From the NCBI GenBank assembly GCA_031276415.1, contig JAISNF010000626.1, positions 1 to 8,302 of the forward strand: a DNA stretch of 8,302 nucleotides, given 5' to 3'. The position numbers were made by a program, and so were the translations under genes. The stretch is from Planctomycetaceae bacterium. Its GTDB lineage: Bacteria > Planctomycetota > Planctomycetia > Pirellulales > Thermoguttaceae. This document shows, one piece after another, positions 1 to 7,500 of the stretch. Under the pieces are notes generated by a model, which did no database searches, was not told where the DNA came from, and saw only the letters and a list, made by a program, of their open reading frames with translations. The number at the start of each line of letters is the position of its first letter. Within the stretch, counting starts at the first letter, position 1.

Positions 1-11
1 ATAACCAATCC

Positions 12-47
12 GCGCAACAGTTATTTATTGCGCAACATTTATTTTAT
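12..47. repeat. Short imperfect tandem direct repeat (GCGCAACA unit)
   Basis: GCGCAACA occurs at 12-19 and again at 30-37. Both copies are followed by similar T/A-rich tails, giving two imperfect units of about 18 nt in tandem. The copies stand out because they are the only GC-rich words in a very AT-rich stretch. No reading frame here resembles a known protein. It could be a remnant of the sequence downstream of the decayed integrase, or chance. Confidence 0.35.
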
Positions 48-133
48 TGTAATTTTAATTTTTCATAATATTTGTACCCATTCACGGATATTTTTGCGTA
101 ATTCTATCGTTGGCAAGTGTTTTTTTGCTTTTT

Positions 134-616
134 TTATTTTTTGCAGGATGCTGTATTTTCTAGGGTTTGTGTTTTTTCTTGCTGGTTTTCACAAGCAGTT
201 TCGGACGCTTGCTGCCCCGTTTTTTGCACTGGTAATAAAAATGTTTTCGAATCAATATTTGTCGGCATTTTTATTATCTCTTGTTTTTCATTACTTGTTC
301 CATTTTTTACCGCACGGTTCAAAATTTTCAAAAGCGATGCTCCCATATTACAACAAGCCCACCCGTATTTCTTAAATAGTTCGGTTTCCATTGGGCGGCG
401 ATGTGTTACAATAACATATTCCGAATCTTGCTGCCTTGTTGCAAATACCGCATTGAGTGGCTCTGCCAGTTCAGGAAACAACGGAATTATTCGTTGCGCC
501 CCGTTGGGTATCGCTCGGTTTTGGGCGATATAACAAGGATTCGTTTTTTGTCCCAAAAAATATTTTCCCATCGGAGCGACAAAACCTCTGTCGGGCAACG
601 TAAACCGAATTGTCAA
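134..616 (-). pseudogene. Decayed tyrosine recombinase (phage-type integrase) fragment
   Basis: This reverse-strand frame (160 codons, opening with TTG) carries pieces that look like the C-terminal half of a tyrosine site-specific recombinase. Residues 42-68 (about 413-493) contain R-I-I-P-L-F-P-E-L followed by E-Y-V-I, the spacing seen just before the catalytic C-terminal part in planctomycete-type integrases. Residues 129-142 (about 191-232) give P-V-Q-K-T-G-Q-Q-A-S-E-T-A-C, like the tail of the same proteins. The segment that should lie between them, with the H-x-x-R box and the nucleophilic tyrosine, is replaced by unrelated sequence. The N-terminal DNA-binding and core regions are absent, because the frame meets a stop at 647-649 at the edge of the palindromic element. 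No Shine-Dalgarno sequence or good start is visible. I read it as a non-functional relic. The alternative is a small orphan gene of unknown function. Family recognition is from memory, without an alignment. Confidence 0.5.
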
Positions 617-640
617 ATGTGAGAAGTATAATAACCGATT

Positions 641-784
641 TTTTATTTAACCACAGAGTTCACAGAGAAGAATAATTTAATTTTAAAAAGTCATTTTAGA
701 TCAAATGTCAATTATGAAATAATGTTTTGATTCCAATTAAAAATTTCCTCTGTGGTTTCTGTGTTCTCTGTGGTTAATAAAAAT
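641..784. repeat. Imperfect palindromic element with CACAGAG units (MITE- or REP-like)
   Basis: The left arm has TAACCACAGAG at 648-658, exactly complementary to CTCTGTGGTTA at 766-776. After a two-base mismatch, CACAGA at 661-666 pairs with TCTGTG at 758-763. The palindrome continues inward with ATCAAA (700-705) against TTTGAT (726-731) and ATTAT (711-715) against ATAAT (719-723), leaving a three-base loop. T-rich and A-rich flanks extend the outer ends. Each arm is made of roughly 9-nt units of the form nnCACAGAG: two on the left and about three on the right, so the arms are unequal. No protein is encoded. It may be a non-autonomous mobile element, a dispersed intergenic repeat or a structured RNA. 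CACAGAG-type intergenic repeats occur in several bacterial phyla as far as I recall, but copy number cannot be judged here. Confidence 0.7.
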
Positions 785-822
785 AAATTTGTGTTTTTAG
801 AAACTCCCATATTTTATAGATA

Positions 823-850
823 TTGTTGTTTATGGTAAATATGGTAAAAT
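823..850 (+). promoter_or_regulatory. Candidate promoter for the two-gene operon
   Basis: TTGTTG at 823-828 could act as a -35 box and TAAAAT at 845-850 as a -10 box, with a 16-base spacer. That puts a transcription start near 857 and a leader of about 70 bases before the ATG at 930. The -10 matches the consensus at five of six positions, but the -35 matches only in its first half. In DNA this AT-rich such matches are common, and TATACT at 859-864 is a competing -10. Confidence 0.3.
831..848. repeat. Perfect 9-bp tandem repeat TATGGTAAA x2
   Basis: TATGGTAAA at 831-839 is followed directly by an identical copy at 840-848. The repeat overlaps the spacer and -10 of the candidate promoter. It could be a paired operator half-site or a simple slippage duplication. 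Only the repeat itself is certain. Confidence 0.45.
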
Positions 851-920
851 AGTCAAAATATACTGTGAAGTTTCTGTGGAGTTTACTGAAATTTATCATA
901 TTTTGTTCAACAAATTTAAA

Positions 921-925
921 GGGAG
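921..925 (+). promoter_or_regulatory. Ribosome binding site of gene A
   Basis: GGGAG lies 4 bases before the ATG at 930 and 7 bases before a second in-frame ATG at 933. It favours one of these two starts over the in-frame GTG at 876, which has no purine-rich sequence at a suitable distance. Spacing slightly favours the ATG at 933. Both starts leave the signal peptide intact. Confidence 0.65.
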
Positions 926-929
926 AAAA

Positions 930-3900
930 ATGATGTTGACGCTACGAAAAGTCTGTCGATTTTTGGTTTTGTGGTTTATTTTGACGATTTCTGTTTCAAG
1001 CATGTTTGCGCAAGACAAGATTGCCGACAACAAGATCGCCGATGATCAAACGGTCAAGGAAAAAAGTGTTACTGAAAAAACGGTTTATATTCCATACGAA
1101 AAGTTACGGAATATTTTTGAACAGCCGGAACGCGGAGTTTTTGTTCCTTACGACGAATTTAAAGCCTTATGGGATGCTGCAAGATCGCGGCAAACGGTTA
1201 AACCGGTTACTGAAATTCCGGTTCATGCGATGATTACCGAAACATTTAGCACGGCAACGATTACGGAAGAAGTTGTTCGTGTTGAATCGACGGTTTCGAT
1301 TGAACTTTTGAAAGACGGTTGGCATGAAATTCCGTTGCGGCTTTCCGATGTTGCGATAACTAAGGCAATGATTGGCGAGAAAAAAGCGAAAATTCTCGGA
1401 AATCCCGAAGGCGGTTATCGACTTCTTATTGAAAAGAAAAAAGCGGAAAATAAAGATACGGAAAATAAAAACGAAACGGAAAATAAGGAACGGAAACCGG
1501 AACATCTTGAATTGACGTTACACTATGCCAAGAGTATTGAGAAATCGCCGGGTCGCAATTCCGTATCGTTTGAAGTGCCGCAATCTCCCTTGGGACGTTG
1601 GAAAATTATTGTTCCTGAATCCGGTGTTAAAATTGATTTTACGCCGCTTGTCGCTGCTGCGGAACAAACCGTAACGGAAGACAAAACGATTTTCGAAGCG
1701 TTTATTGGTACAGTACCGAAAATTCAGATTGCTTGGACTCCAAAAACGGAAGGAGCAACCGGTTTGGAAGCGTTGACGAGCGTTCAACTGTTACAGCAAA
1801 CAACGATTGAGGAAAGTATTTTTCGTACATCAGCGAGGTTTGATTATTCGATTAGCCGTGCGGCGATTACCACTCTTGCAGTTCAAATTCCCAAAGATCA
1901 AAAAGTTGCCGGAGTTTTTGATCCGAATATTCGCAAATGGTCTGTCGAACCGAAAGATAATGTTCAGATAATTCGTATTGAGTTGTTCGAACCGGCAAAA
2001 GCGTATCAAACGGTTCAAATGGAATTTGAAAAATTACGCAACAATAATGAAACAACGGTTATTATTCCTGAAATATCGGTTCCAGAAGCGGGGCGAATGC
2101 AGGGGATTTTGGTTGTTCGAGCCGCCGACGAATTGAATATTGAAACTGTTACATCAAACGGTTTATTACGGATGGACGCTTCGGAATTGCCGGAATTGTT
2201 GCGAAAATCAGGCAAGATATGGGATATTGCCTATCGTATTCCGGCAACATCTTACGGATTGGAACTTGCCGTCAGCAAGGTGGAGCCAAGAATTATTGCA
2301 ACATCTCAAATCAATGTACGGATTCGTGAAGATAAACTTGATACGGAAATATTGACCGCGTTTGATATTGAAAAAGCCGGTATATTTCAGGTTTCGTATG
2401 AAATTCCTGCCGATTCATTCGGTGTGTTTGCAAAGGGACGGGAGATCGAATTTCGTTCTGATAATCAATCGGACGAATATTCGTATCAACCGATTCAGGT
2501 TGATTCTATTTCGCTTGCTCCGGTTGCCGATAATGCTCCGACACAAACACTTACAATAAATTTTCAACGTAAAGCATTGGGTAAAGTCGGGTTGTCTATT
2601 ATTTTTTATACTTTTCATGACAAAAAGATACTTAAAGATAATTTATTGGCGGCAATAGGAAAATCGGTTGACATTCCTGTTGTTCTGCCGACTTTGAGCA
2701 AGGGCATTGCGGAAAAATCGGACGGAAAATTGCTCCTTCGTGCTGAACCGGCATTTCGGATCAATCCGGTTCATTTTGAAGGCTTGCAATCGATTTCGTT
2801 GCAACAATTACAATCGCCCCAATGGTATCTTGATAATCAAGATGCTCAATTTGGTTTCCTTGTTGCCGATTCTGTTGCGAAATTGACGCTTCGTGTTGAA
2901 CGCCGTCAACCACAATTGACGTTACGAGAACTTCGTACTGTGCGTATTGAGGAAGGAATTATTAAAAACGAATCGAAATTTTATTACGAAATTCTTTTTA
3001 GTACAATTAAATCGCTTCGGATTGATGTTCCAGAAAAACTGTCCGGTCATTTGAATATTAGCAAAACGGCAAGTGGAAATGTTAATGAACAAAATGATGT
3101 TACGGATTGGCGGGAACAGATGATTGTGCCTCAACCGGATGATGTTGCGGAGGGTTATGTCGCATGGGAATTTGCAACGAAATCGAATTTGTTCGGAAAA
3201 GGTGTTCTGAAACTCACATGGGAAGACGAATTTTCGCAACCCGAAATCGGCAAAAGTCAGTCTATTGATATTCCTCGACTGCTTCCGAAAAAACAGCAAT
3301 CGGCAGACCGGATTTGGGGACAAATTATTGTTTCAAAGTCGCAAAGTATTGATATTGGTGAATCGGAAACAACAAAAGGGCTTAAACCAATTGATCCGCA
3401 ATATGATATTTCCGAACAAGATCGAATTGATCATGCGGTTGCGGCGTTTGAATTTCATGACGATTGGTCGCTTCAACTGATTGCGACACGTTACAATATT
3501 GAAGAGGTTAAACGAACAAGTATTGAGCAAGGATTTGTTCGTGCGAATCTGAGTTTTTCAAAATTCGGTACAGAAATATCTGCTCAGGCTTTGTTTCGGA
3601 TTCGGAGTGTTTTGCAACGATTAGACCTTGCGATGCCGGCGCATTCGAAAATAGGCAGTGTTCATATTAATGGTCGGCGTGTGGCTCTGGAAACAGACAA
3701 TGCCGCCGGAACAACGCAGCGTTTTATGATTCCGCTTACTTCGGTTCCGCCGGACACGCCGTTCTTACTTGATATTCGCTACACAATTCCGCCGGACTGT
3801 AAAAGCCGGATAGAAATTCCGTCTTTTTCCGGTTTCGATAATTCTTCGGAACCGGCTGTACAAAAAATTTATCTTGCGGTTTTTGTACCGAAAAAATGGG

Positions 3901-4520
3901 TGATTATTGGTTACAACGGAATCTGGTCAAAGAATTTTTCGTTCTATCGCGACCTTGAATTTACCGGTGTTCTCAATCAACCCGATCTTTCAGATACATT
4001 TTCTAAATTGTACGGAGGTTTATCGGACGATTTTTCAGTAAACGGAACGCCTTATCTTTTTTCTACTTTACATCCGCGTGAAGGCGATGCGCTTCAATTA
4101 TATGTTTGGGGAGATTTAAACAGCGGTCTTGTTTTCTTTATAGCAACAATTATTGTCGGTCTTTATTTGTTGCGTTATTCATGGACTCAACGTTTTCAGA
4201 TTACAATTTGTCTGATTATTTTTTGTATTGTACTTGGTTTTATATTTCCGACGTGGACGCAACTTTTATACGTGCAAACAACTTCCGGCTGGGGCATTAT
4301 TATTGTTGCGTTTTGTTGGATATTGCAAGCCTTTTATCAAGGGTTGACCGTTTTGCGAAACAATTATAAAACCAGAAAACAACAACAGCAACAACAAGTT
4401 GACAATCAAGAATTTGTAGAATTTGAAAATCTACAACCTCAGGAAAATCAATTACGTACCGAAAATCAACCTGCCGAATCGGTTTCGACCGAAGAAGGGA
4501 GCGGAAACCATGACAACTAA
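930..4520 (+). CDS. Large secreted, C-terminally membrane-anchored protein of unknown function (gene A)
   Basis: This 1196-residue protein has no assigned function that I know of. Residues 1-27 look like a Sec signal peptide: basic start (R6, K7, R10), hydrophobic core 11-22, possible cleavage after S-M-F-A. After a K-I-A-D-rich linker come two short related motifs, V-Y-I-P-Y-E-K-L-R-N-I-F (52-63) and V-F-V-P-Y-D-E-F-K-A-L-W (70-81), which I associate with large planctomycete envelope proteins. The body is beta-strand-like with almost no cysteine: a first domain at about 95-270 (landmark I-P-L at 134-136), a central domain from about 652 with K-S-L-R-I-D-V-P at 694-701, and a membrane-proximal module at about 868-995. 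Three membrane helices follow (about 1066-1083, 1090-1107, 1120-1140), then a charged tail with six glutamines (1151-1156). Positive residues after helices 1 and 3 place the tail in the cytoplasm and the bulk outside the inner membrane. No catalytic motif is visible. The ATG at 930 fits the signal peptide and RBS; GTG 876 would add 18 residues. Gene B overlaps its end by 11 bases. Confidence 0.85.
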   Translation: MMLTLRKVCRFLVLWFILTISVSSMFAQDKIADNKIADDQTVKEKSVTEKTVYIPYEKLRNIFEQPERGVFVPYDEFKALWDAARSRQTVKPVTEIPVHAMITETFSTATITEEVVRVESTVSIELLKDGWHEIPLRLSDVAITKAMIGEKKAKILGNPEGGYRLLIEKKKAENKDTENKNETENKERKPEHLELTLHYAKSIEKSPGRNSVSFEVPQSPLGRWKIIVPESGVKIDFTPLVAAAEQTVTEDKTIFEAFIGTVPKIQIAWTPKTEGATGLEALTSVQLLQQTTIEESIFRTSARFDYSISRAAITTLAVQIPKDQKVAGVFDPNIRKWSVEPKDNVQIIRIELFEPAKAYQTVQMEFEKLRNNNETTVIIPEISVPEAGRMQGILVVRAADELNIETVTSNGLLRMDASELPELLRKSGKIWDIAYRIPATSYGLELAVSKVEPRIIATSQINVRIREDKLDTEILTAFDIEKAGIFQVSYEIPADSFGVFAKGREIEFRSDNQSDEYSYQPIQVDSISLAPVADNAPTQTLTINFQRKALGKVGLSIIFYTFHDKKILKDNLLAAIGKSVDIPVVLPTLSKGIAEKSDGKLLLRAEPAFRINPVHFEGLQSISLQQLQSPQWYLDNQDAQFGFLVADSVAKLTLRVERRQPQLTLRELRTVRIEEGIIKNESKFYYEILFSTIKSLRIDVPEKLSGHLNISKTASGNVNEQNDVTDWREQMIVPQPDDVAEGYVAWEFATKSNLFGKGVLKLTWEDEFSQPEIGKSQSIDIPRLLPKKQQSADRIWGQIIVSKSQSIDIGESETTKGLKPIDPQYDISEQDRIDHAVAAFEFHDDWSLQLIATRYNIEEVKRTSIEQGFVRANLSFSKFGTEISAQALFRIRSVLQRLDLAMPAHSKIGSVHINGRRVALETDNAAGTTQRFMIPLTSVPPDTPFLLDIRYTIPPDCKSRIEIPSFSGFDNSSEPAVQKIYLAVFVPKKWVIIGYNGIWSKNFSFYRDLEFTGVLNQPDLSDTFSKLYGGLSDDFSVNGTPYLFSTLHPREGDALQLYVWGDLNSGLVFFIATIIVGLYLLRYSWTQRFQITICLIIFCIVLGFIFPTWTQLLYVQTTSGWGIIIVAFCWILQAFYQGLTVLRNNYKTRKQQQQQQVDNQEFVEFENLQPQENQLRTENQPAESVSTEEGSGNHDN
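1017..1046 (+). repeat. 15-nt tandem repeat encoding K-I-A-D-(N/D)
   Basis: Two imperfect 15-nt copies (1017-1031 and 1032-1046) encode K-I-A-D-N and K-I-A-D-D, directly after the predicted signal peptide of gene A. This looks like a recent in-frame duplication lengthening the linker before the paired P-Y motifs. Confidence 0.6.
1083..1172 (+). other. Paired P-Y motif in the mature N-terminus of gene A
   Basis: Residues 52-63 and 70-81 align without gaps: hydrophobic-aromatic-hydrophobic-P-Y-acidic, then K/E-L/F-R/K-x-hydrophobic-aromatic. The copies start 18 residues apart, with six residues between them. The spacing suggests two short strand-turn-helix units, possibly a docking element. 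A weaker version sits at the same place in gene B. Confidence 0.65.
1446..1490 (+). repeat. E-N-K tandem repeats in a loop of gene A
   Basis: Residues 173-187 repeat E-N-K three times, separated by D-T and by N-E-T. At DNA level GAAAATAA recurs three times. The run sits in a lysine- and glutamate-rich insertion in the first domain and is probably a solvent-exposed loop grown by replication slippage. Confidence 0.55.
4125..4350 (+). other. Three-helix membrane anchor of gene A
   Basis: Three hydrophobic stretches (about residues 1066-1083, 1090-1107 and 1120-1140) are joined by short loops. The loop after helix 1 carries R1082 and R1088. The segment after helix 3 carries R1143, K1147, R1149 and K1150. 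By the positive-inside rule, and with a cleaved signal peptide, the large N-terminal part lies outside and the glutamine-rich tail inside. Confidence 0.7.
4496..4501 (+). promoter_or_regulatory. Ribosome binding site of gene B inside gene A
   Basis: AGGGAG ends 8 bases before the ATG at 4510 and lies within the last codons of gene A. The two genes share 11 bases (4510-4520). This arrangement favours translational coupling, so that ribosomes finishing gene A start gene B, and it supports ATG 4510 as the start. Confidence 0.65.
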
Positions 4521-7500
4521 ATTTTCTTTTTTGTTCATTTTTTTGATTTTTGCCGCAACGTGTTTTTCACAGGAGCGGGAAATATTCGTACCGGAAACGG
4601 AACTTGGCGTTTTGTTTGAAGGCGCAACAAACCGGATTCTGATTAAGCGCAACGAATTTGAAACGATCCGTCAACAAATGCGTGAAATTCAACTGGAAAC
4701 AGCGGAACAGAATAAGAACAAACCGCCGGCAGAGGCGATTTTGTTGTCAAGTGATTACCGTGTCGAAATTTCTGATTTTCGTGCAATTATCAACGGAACT
4801 CTTGAAATTGACGTATTGACGGATGATCCGGTGAGTATTCCGCTTTCGTTGGAACGTGTTTCAATATTGGAAGCGGTATTTGATGATAATCGTCAACCGG
4901 TTGCCATGTCCGATATTAACGGAAAAAAAATCTTGATATTTTCGGGAAAACAACGATACCGGATTCGGCTTCGCATGACAACGCCGTTGGAAATCGATGC
5001 GACGCGTCAACGCTTGAATTTCCGGCTGCTTTATGGTGCGGAAAATTCGTTTCGGTTATCGGTTACCGGCGATGTGGAATTGAAAGGCGGTGCGGCGGTA
5101 TTGTCACGAAAAATTGAAAACGGTACAACAAATTTTGAATTACTCTTGCCTCCGCACAATAACAAAACGGAAATTCTGATGTCGCTTAATTCTCACCGTA
5201 AGGGAGAATATCGTGCGATATTGGTTCGAAGTGTTCAGTTTGCGGAAGTTACGGAACAATATGAACGGATTCACGCCACTGTTTCACTGAACGAGTTACA
5301 TCAGGGAATTAGTGAAACATCTTTTTTGATACCCGCCGGATTTGAAATTACCGATGTGAAATCGGTGTTTCTTGACCGCTGGAATGTACAAAAATCAACA
5401 GAAAAAGATAAACGCGATATATTGACAATTTTGTTTCGCGAACAGGTTGCAGGTTTGACAACGATTTATCTTTCGGCGATTAAGTCCGCTAAAATTGATA
5501 CGCAATGGTCTTTTCCGTCGTTTGAACCGTTGGATACGGAGGTTCATTCGGCGGTGTTGGGATTACTGTTGGATGAAGACCTTGAAATGTCACACGTTAA
5601 ATGTAACAATCTTTTTCCGATTGATACGATATTGCTCAAAGATGCGATTCCGCCAAGTGCTTTAGAATTGTTGCCCGGTTCGCCGACTCTCCATTTGGCG
5701 TCCGCATGGTATGCGGCAGGAAAAGACGAATTGAACAAAAATGTTACAGCAAAATTCCGCAGAGCCGAAACTGATTTTGTTATTGAAACGACACAAAATT
5801 TGATCTTATCGGAAAAGGAACCGGTTCTTCAATATGCTGCAAAAATAACGCCCCGAACTGGAAAAATTTTTGAAACAACACTGGAAATTCCTGAAAACTG
5901 GAACGTATTGAATGTCCTCAATGCCGACGGACAACCGATTGATTTTCGTTTTGTTTATGCTGAAAACGTTTCAGATAATTCCGAAAAAATATCAGAAAAT
6001 GTTTCTGAAAAAAAGTCAGAGAATGTATTCAGGAAAATTATTGTTCGTTTTTCAAAAGGAATTGTCGGCGGAGAATCTGTAAATTTTTCGTTACGTGCCG
6101 CAGGTAATGTTTCAGACTGGTTTCAAAACAACGCAGAAAACAACTCAAAAAACAATTCAGAAAAAATGTTGCAATATCCTGTTATTCGGATAAACGGTTC
6201 TGTCAACGAACAAGGCAATATTTCTGTTCAGAATAATTTTGAAGACGATTGGGAAATTATTCCCGCTCAAACGGAACATTTAACCGCTCTCAACGAGAAT
6301 TTATCGTTTCAATATTCAACAACGCCGTTTGCATTATCGCTTCGTCTTGAAAAATTGCAACCGCATCTTAAAGCCGGGGCGATTTCTTTTTATTGTTTTG
6401 AACCGGCGTTATTCCGTGTTCGTTACGAAATTGATTGTTCCATTGAGCAGGCGTCAATACGCCAATTAACGTTATTGCTTCCGATTTCTACGCCGCCGAC
6501 TCCTTCGATTCACGGACTCAACGGGCTTGATATTAAAGAAACGTTAATTGAAGAAACCGAAATAAACGGACAAAAATTTCGGCGATGGAAAATTTTGTTT
6601 GCCAAACCGATGAACGAAAAAGTACGGATTGGAGTCGATTTTGAGCAACCTATTGCCGAACAAACTTTTGCCGATACCGTAACACATTTTGAACTGCCGC
6701 CGATTATTGTAGAAAATACGGCGTGGCAATCCAGTCTTATTGCTGTTGAAGCGAATGAGGAACTTGATCTTACAATTCCGACGGAGCGCAACGGTAAATT
6801 GGTTTTACGTCCTGTTGATGCGGGAGAACTTTCTGTTGCGGAATATCGTCCGGGCAAACGGCTGCTTGGGGTTTATTCTGTAACCGATTCGCAAAATACT
6901 GTTACGATTGATATTCGGAAAAATCAGACAACGGAACTTCTTTCCGCGCTGATAAATCTTGTTTCTGTAACGGCAAGAATTGATCGCTCGGATCGTACCG
7001 CGACAAATGCCGGAGTTCTTTATTCGGTTTTGTACGAAATTCAAACCGCCGGAGGAACTGCCAATATCAGAACTTCGCTCAATAAAACGGACCAACTTTG
7101 GTCGATAACGCTTGACGGTCAAGCGATCAAAGCACAACGTGTTGGCGATGATATTTTGATTCCTGTTTCTGCACGAAATAATGGCGGTTTTCAAAAACTT
7201 GTGTTGCTTTATCGAAGTCAAAAGCATTTTGTTGATATTTCAAAAAATTCGTTGACGTTGGATTTTCCGGCTCTTTCGCTTGGCGGAAAAAATGGAAACG
7301 AAAAAATTCCGATTACGCAAACGTCCTGGAATATCATTCCGCCTTCCGGTTACGAAATAATTCGGATCGGCGATTCGGTGTTACGAGAACCGCAACCGGC
7401 GTTGTTTCATCTTTTCCGAAACGCAATCGGTTTCTTTAATCTTCTGACGTACCGACCTGTTAAATTACGGAATTCCATATCTATTGAGAAAATGTTTATT

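Larger units (their letters stand above)
617..929. other. Intergenic region upstream of the large operon
   Basis: This gap of about 310 bases lies between the integrase relic and gene A. It holds the CACAGAG palindromic element (641-784), then about 145 bases of very AT-rich leader with a candidate promoter, the TATGGTAAA tandem repeat and the ribosome binding site of gene A. I see no tRNA, riboswitch or small gene. A GTG at 876 is in frame with gene A but is not supported as its start. Confidence 0.6.

Noticed and set aside
28..375. Forward frame of 115 residues rich in phenylalanine
   Set aside because: It is antisense to the lysine-rich integrase relic and the A-rich reverse strand, has no ribosome binding site and resembles no family. 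The phenylalanine content follows from T-runs.
117..622. Two forward frames (117-533 and 401-622)
   Set aside because: Both lie opposite the integrase relic, and their composition is what the antisense of that relic would give. The relic frame itself contains recognisable integrase pieces.
613..708. TCAAATGT at 613-620 and 701-708 as flanking direct repeats of an insertion
   Set aside because: The copies do not flank the palindrome: the second lies inside it. An 8-base match in AT-rich DNA is expected by chance.
641..784. CRISPR array or intrinsic terminator
   Set aside because: The CACAGAG units are too short and have no regular spacers, so this is not CRISPR. The stem is long, imperfect and AT-rich, unlike a compact GC-rich terminator hairpin.
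876..929. GTG start for gene A, 18 residues upstream
   Set aside because: It would put a polar extension before a good signal peptide and lacks a ribosome binding site. ATG 930 or 933 has GGGAG at a workable distance.
1167..1505. Reverse-strand frame of 112 residues
   Set aside because: It is a shadow of gene A, made of F, R and N from the complement of its K- and E-rich codons. The other reverse frames under gene A fail in the same way.
4510..4569. Lipoprotein signal in gene B
   Set aside because: Cysteine 18 is preceded by A-A-T rather than a small residue at -1 with a typical L at -3, so a normal Sec signal peptide is likelier.
6510..7227. Reverse-strand frames beneath gene B
   Set aside because: They are antisense shadows with no start context or recognisable motif. 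The forward frame is continuous and matches gene A in domain order.
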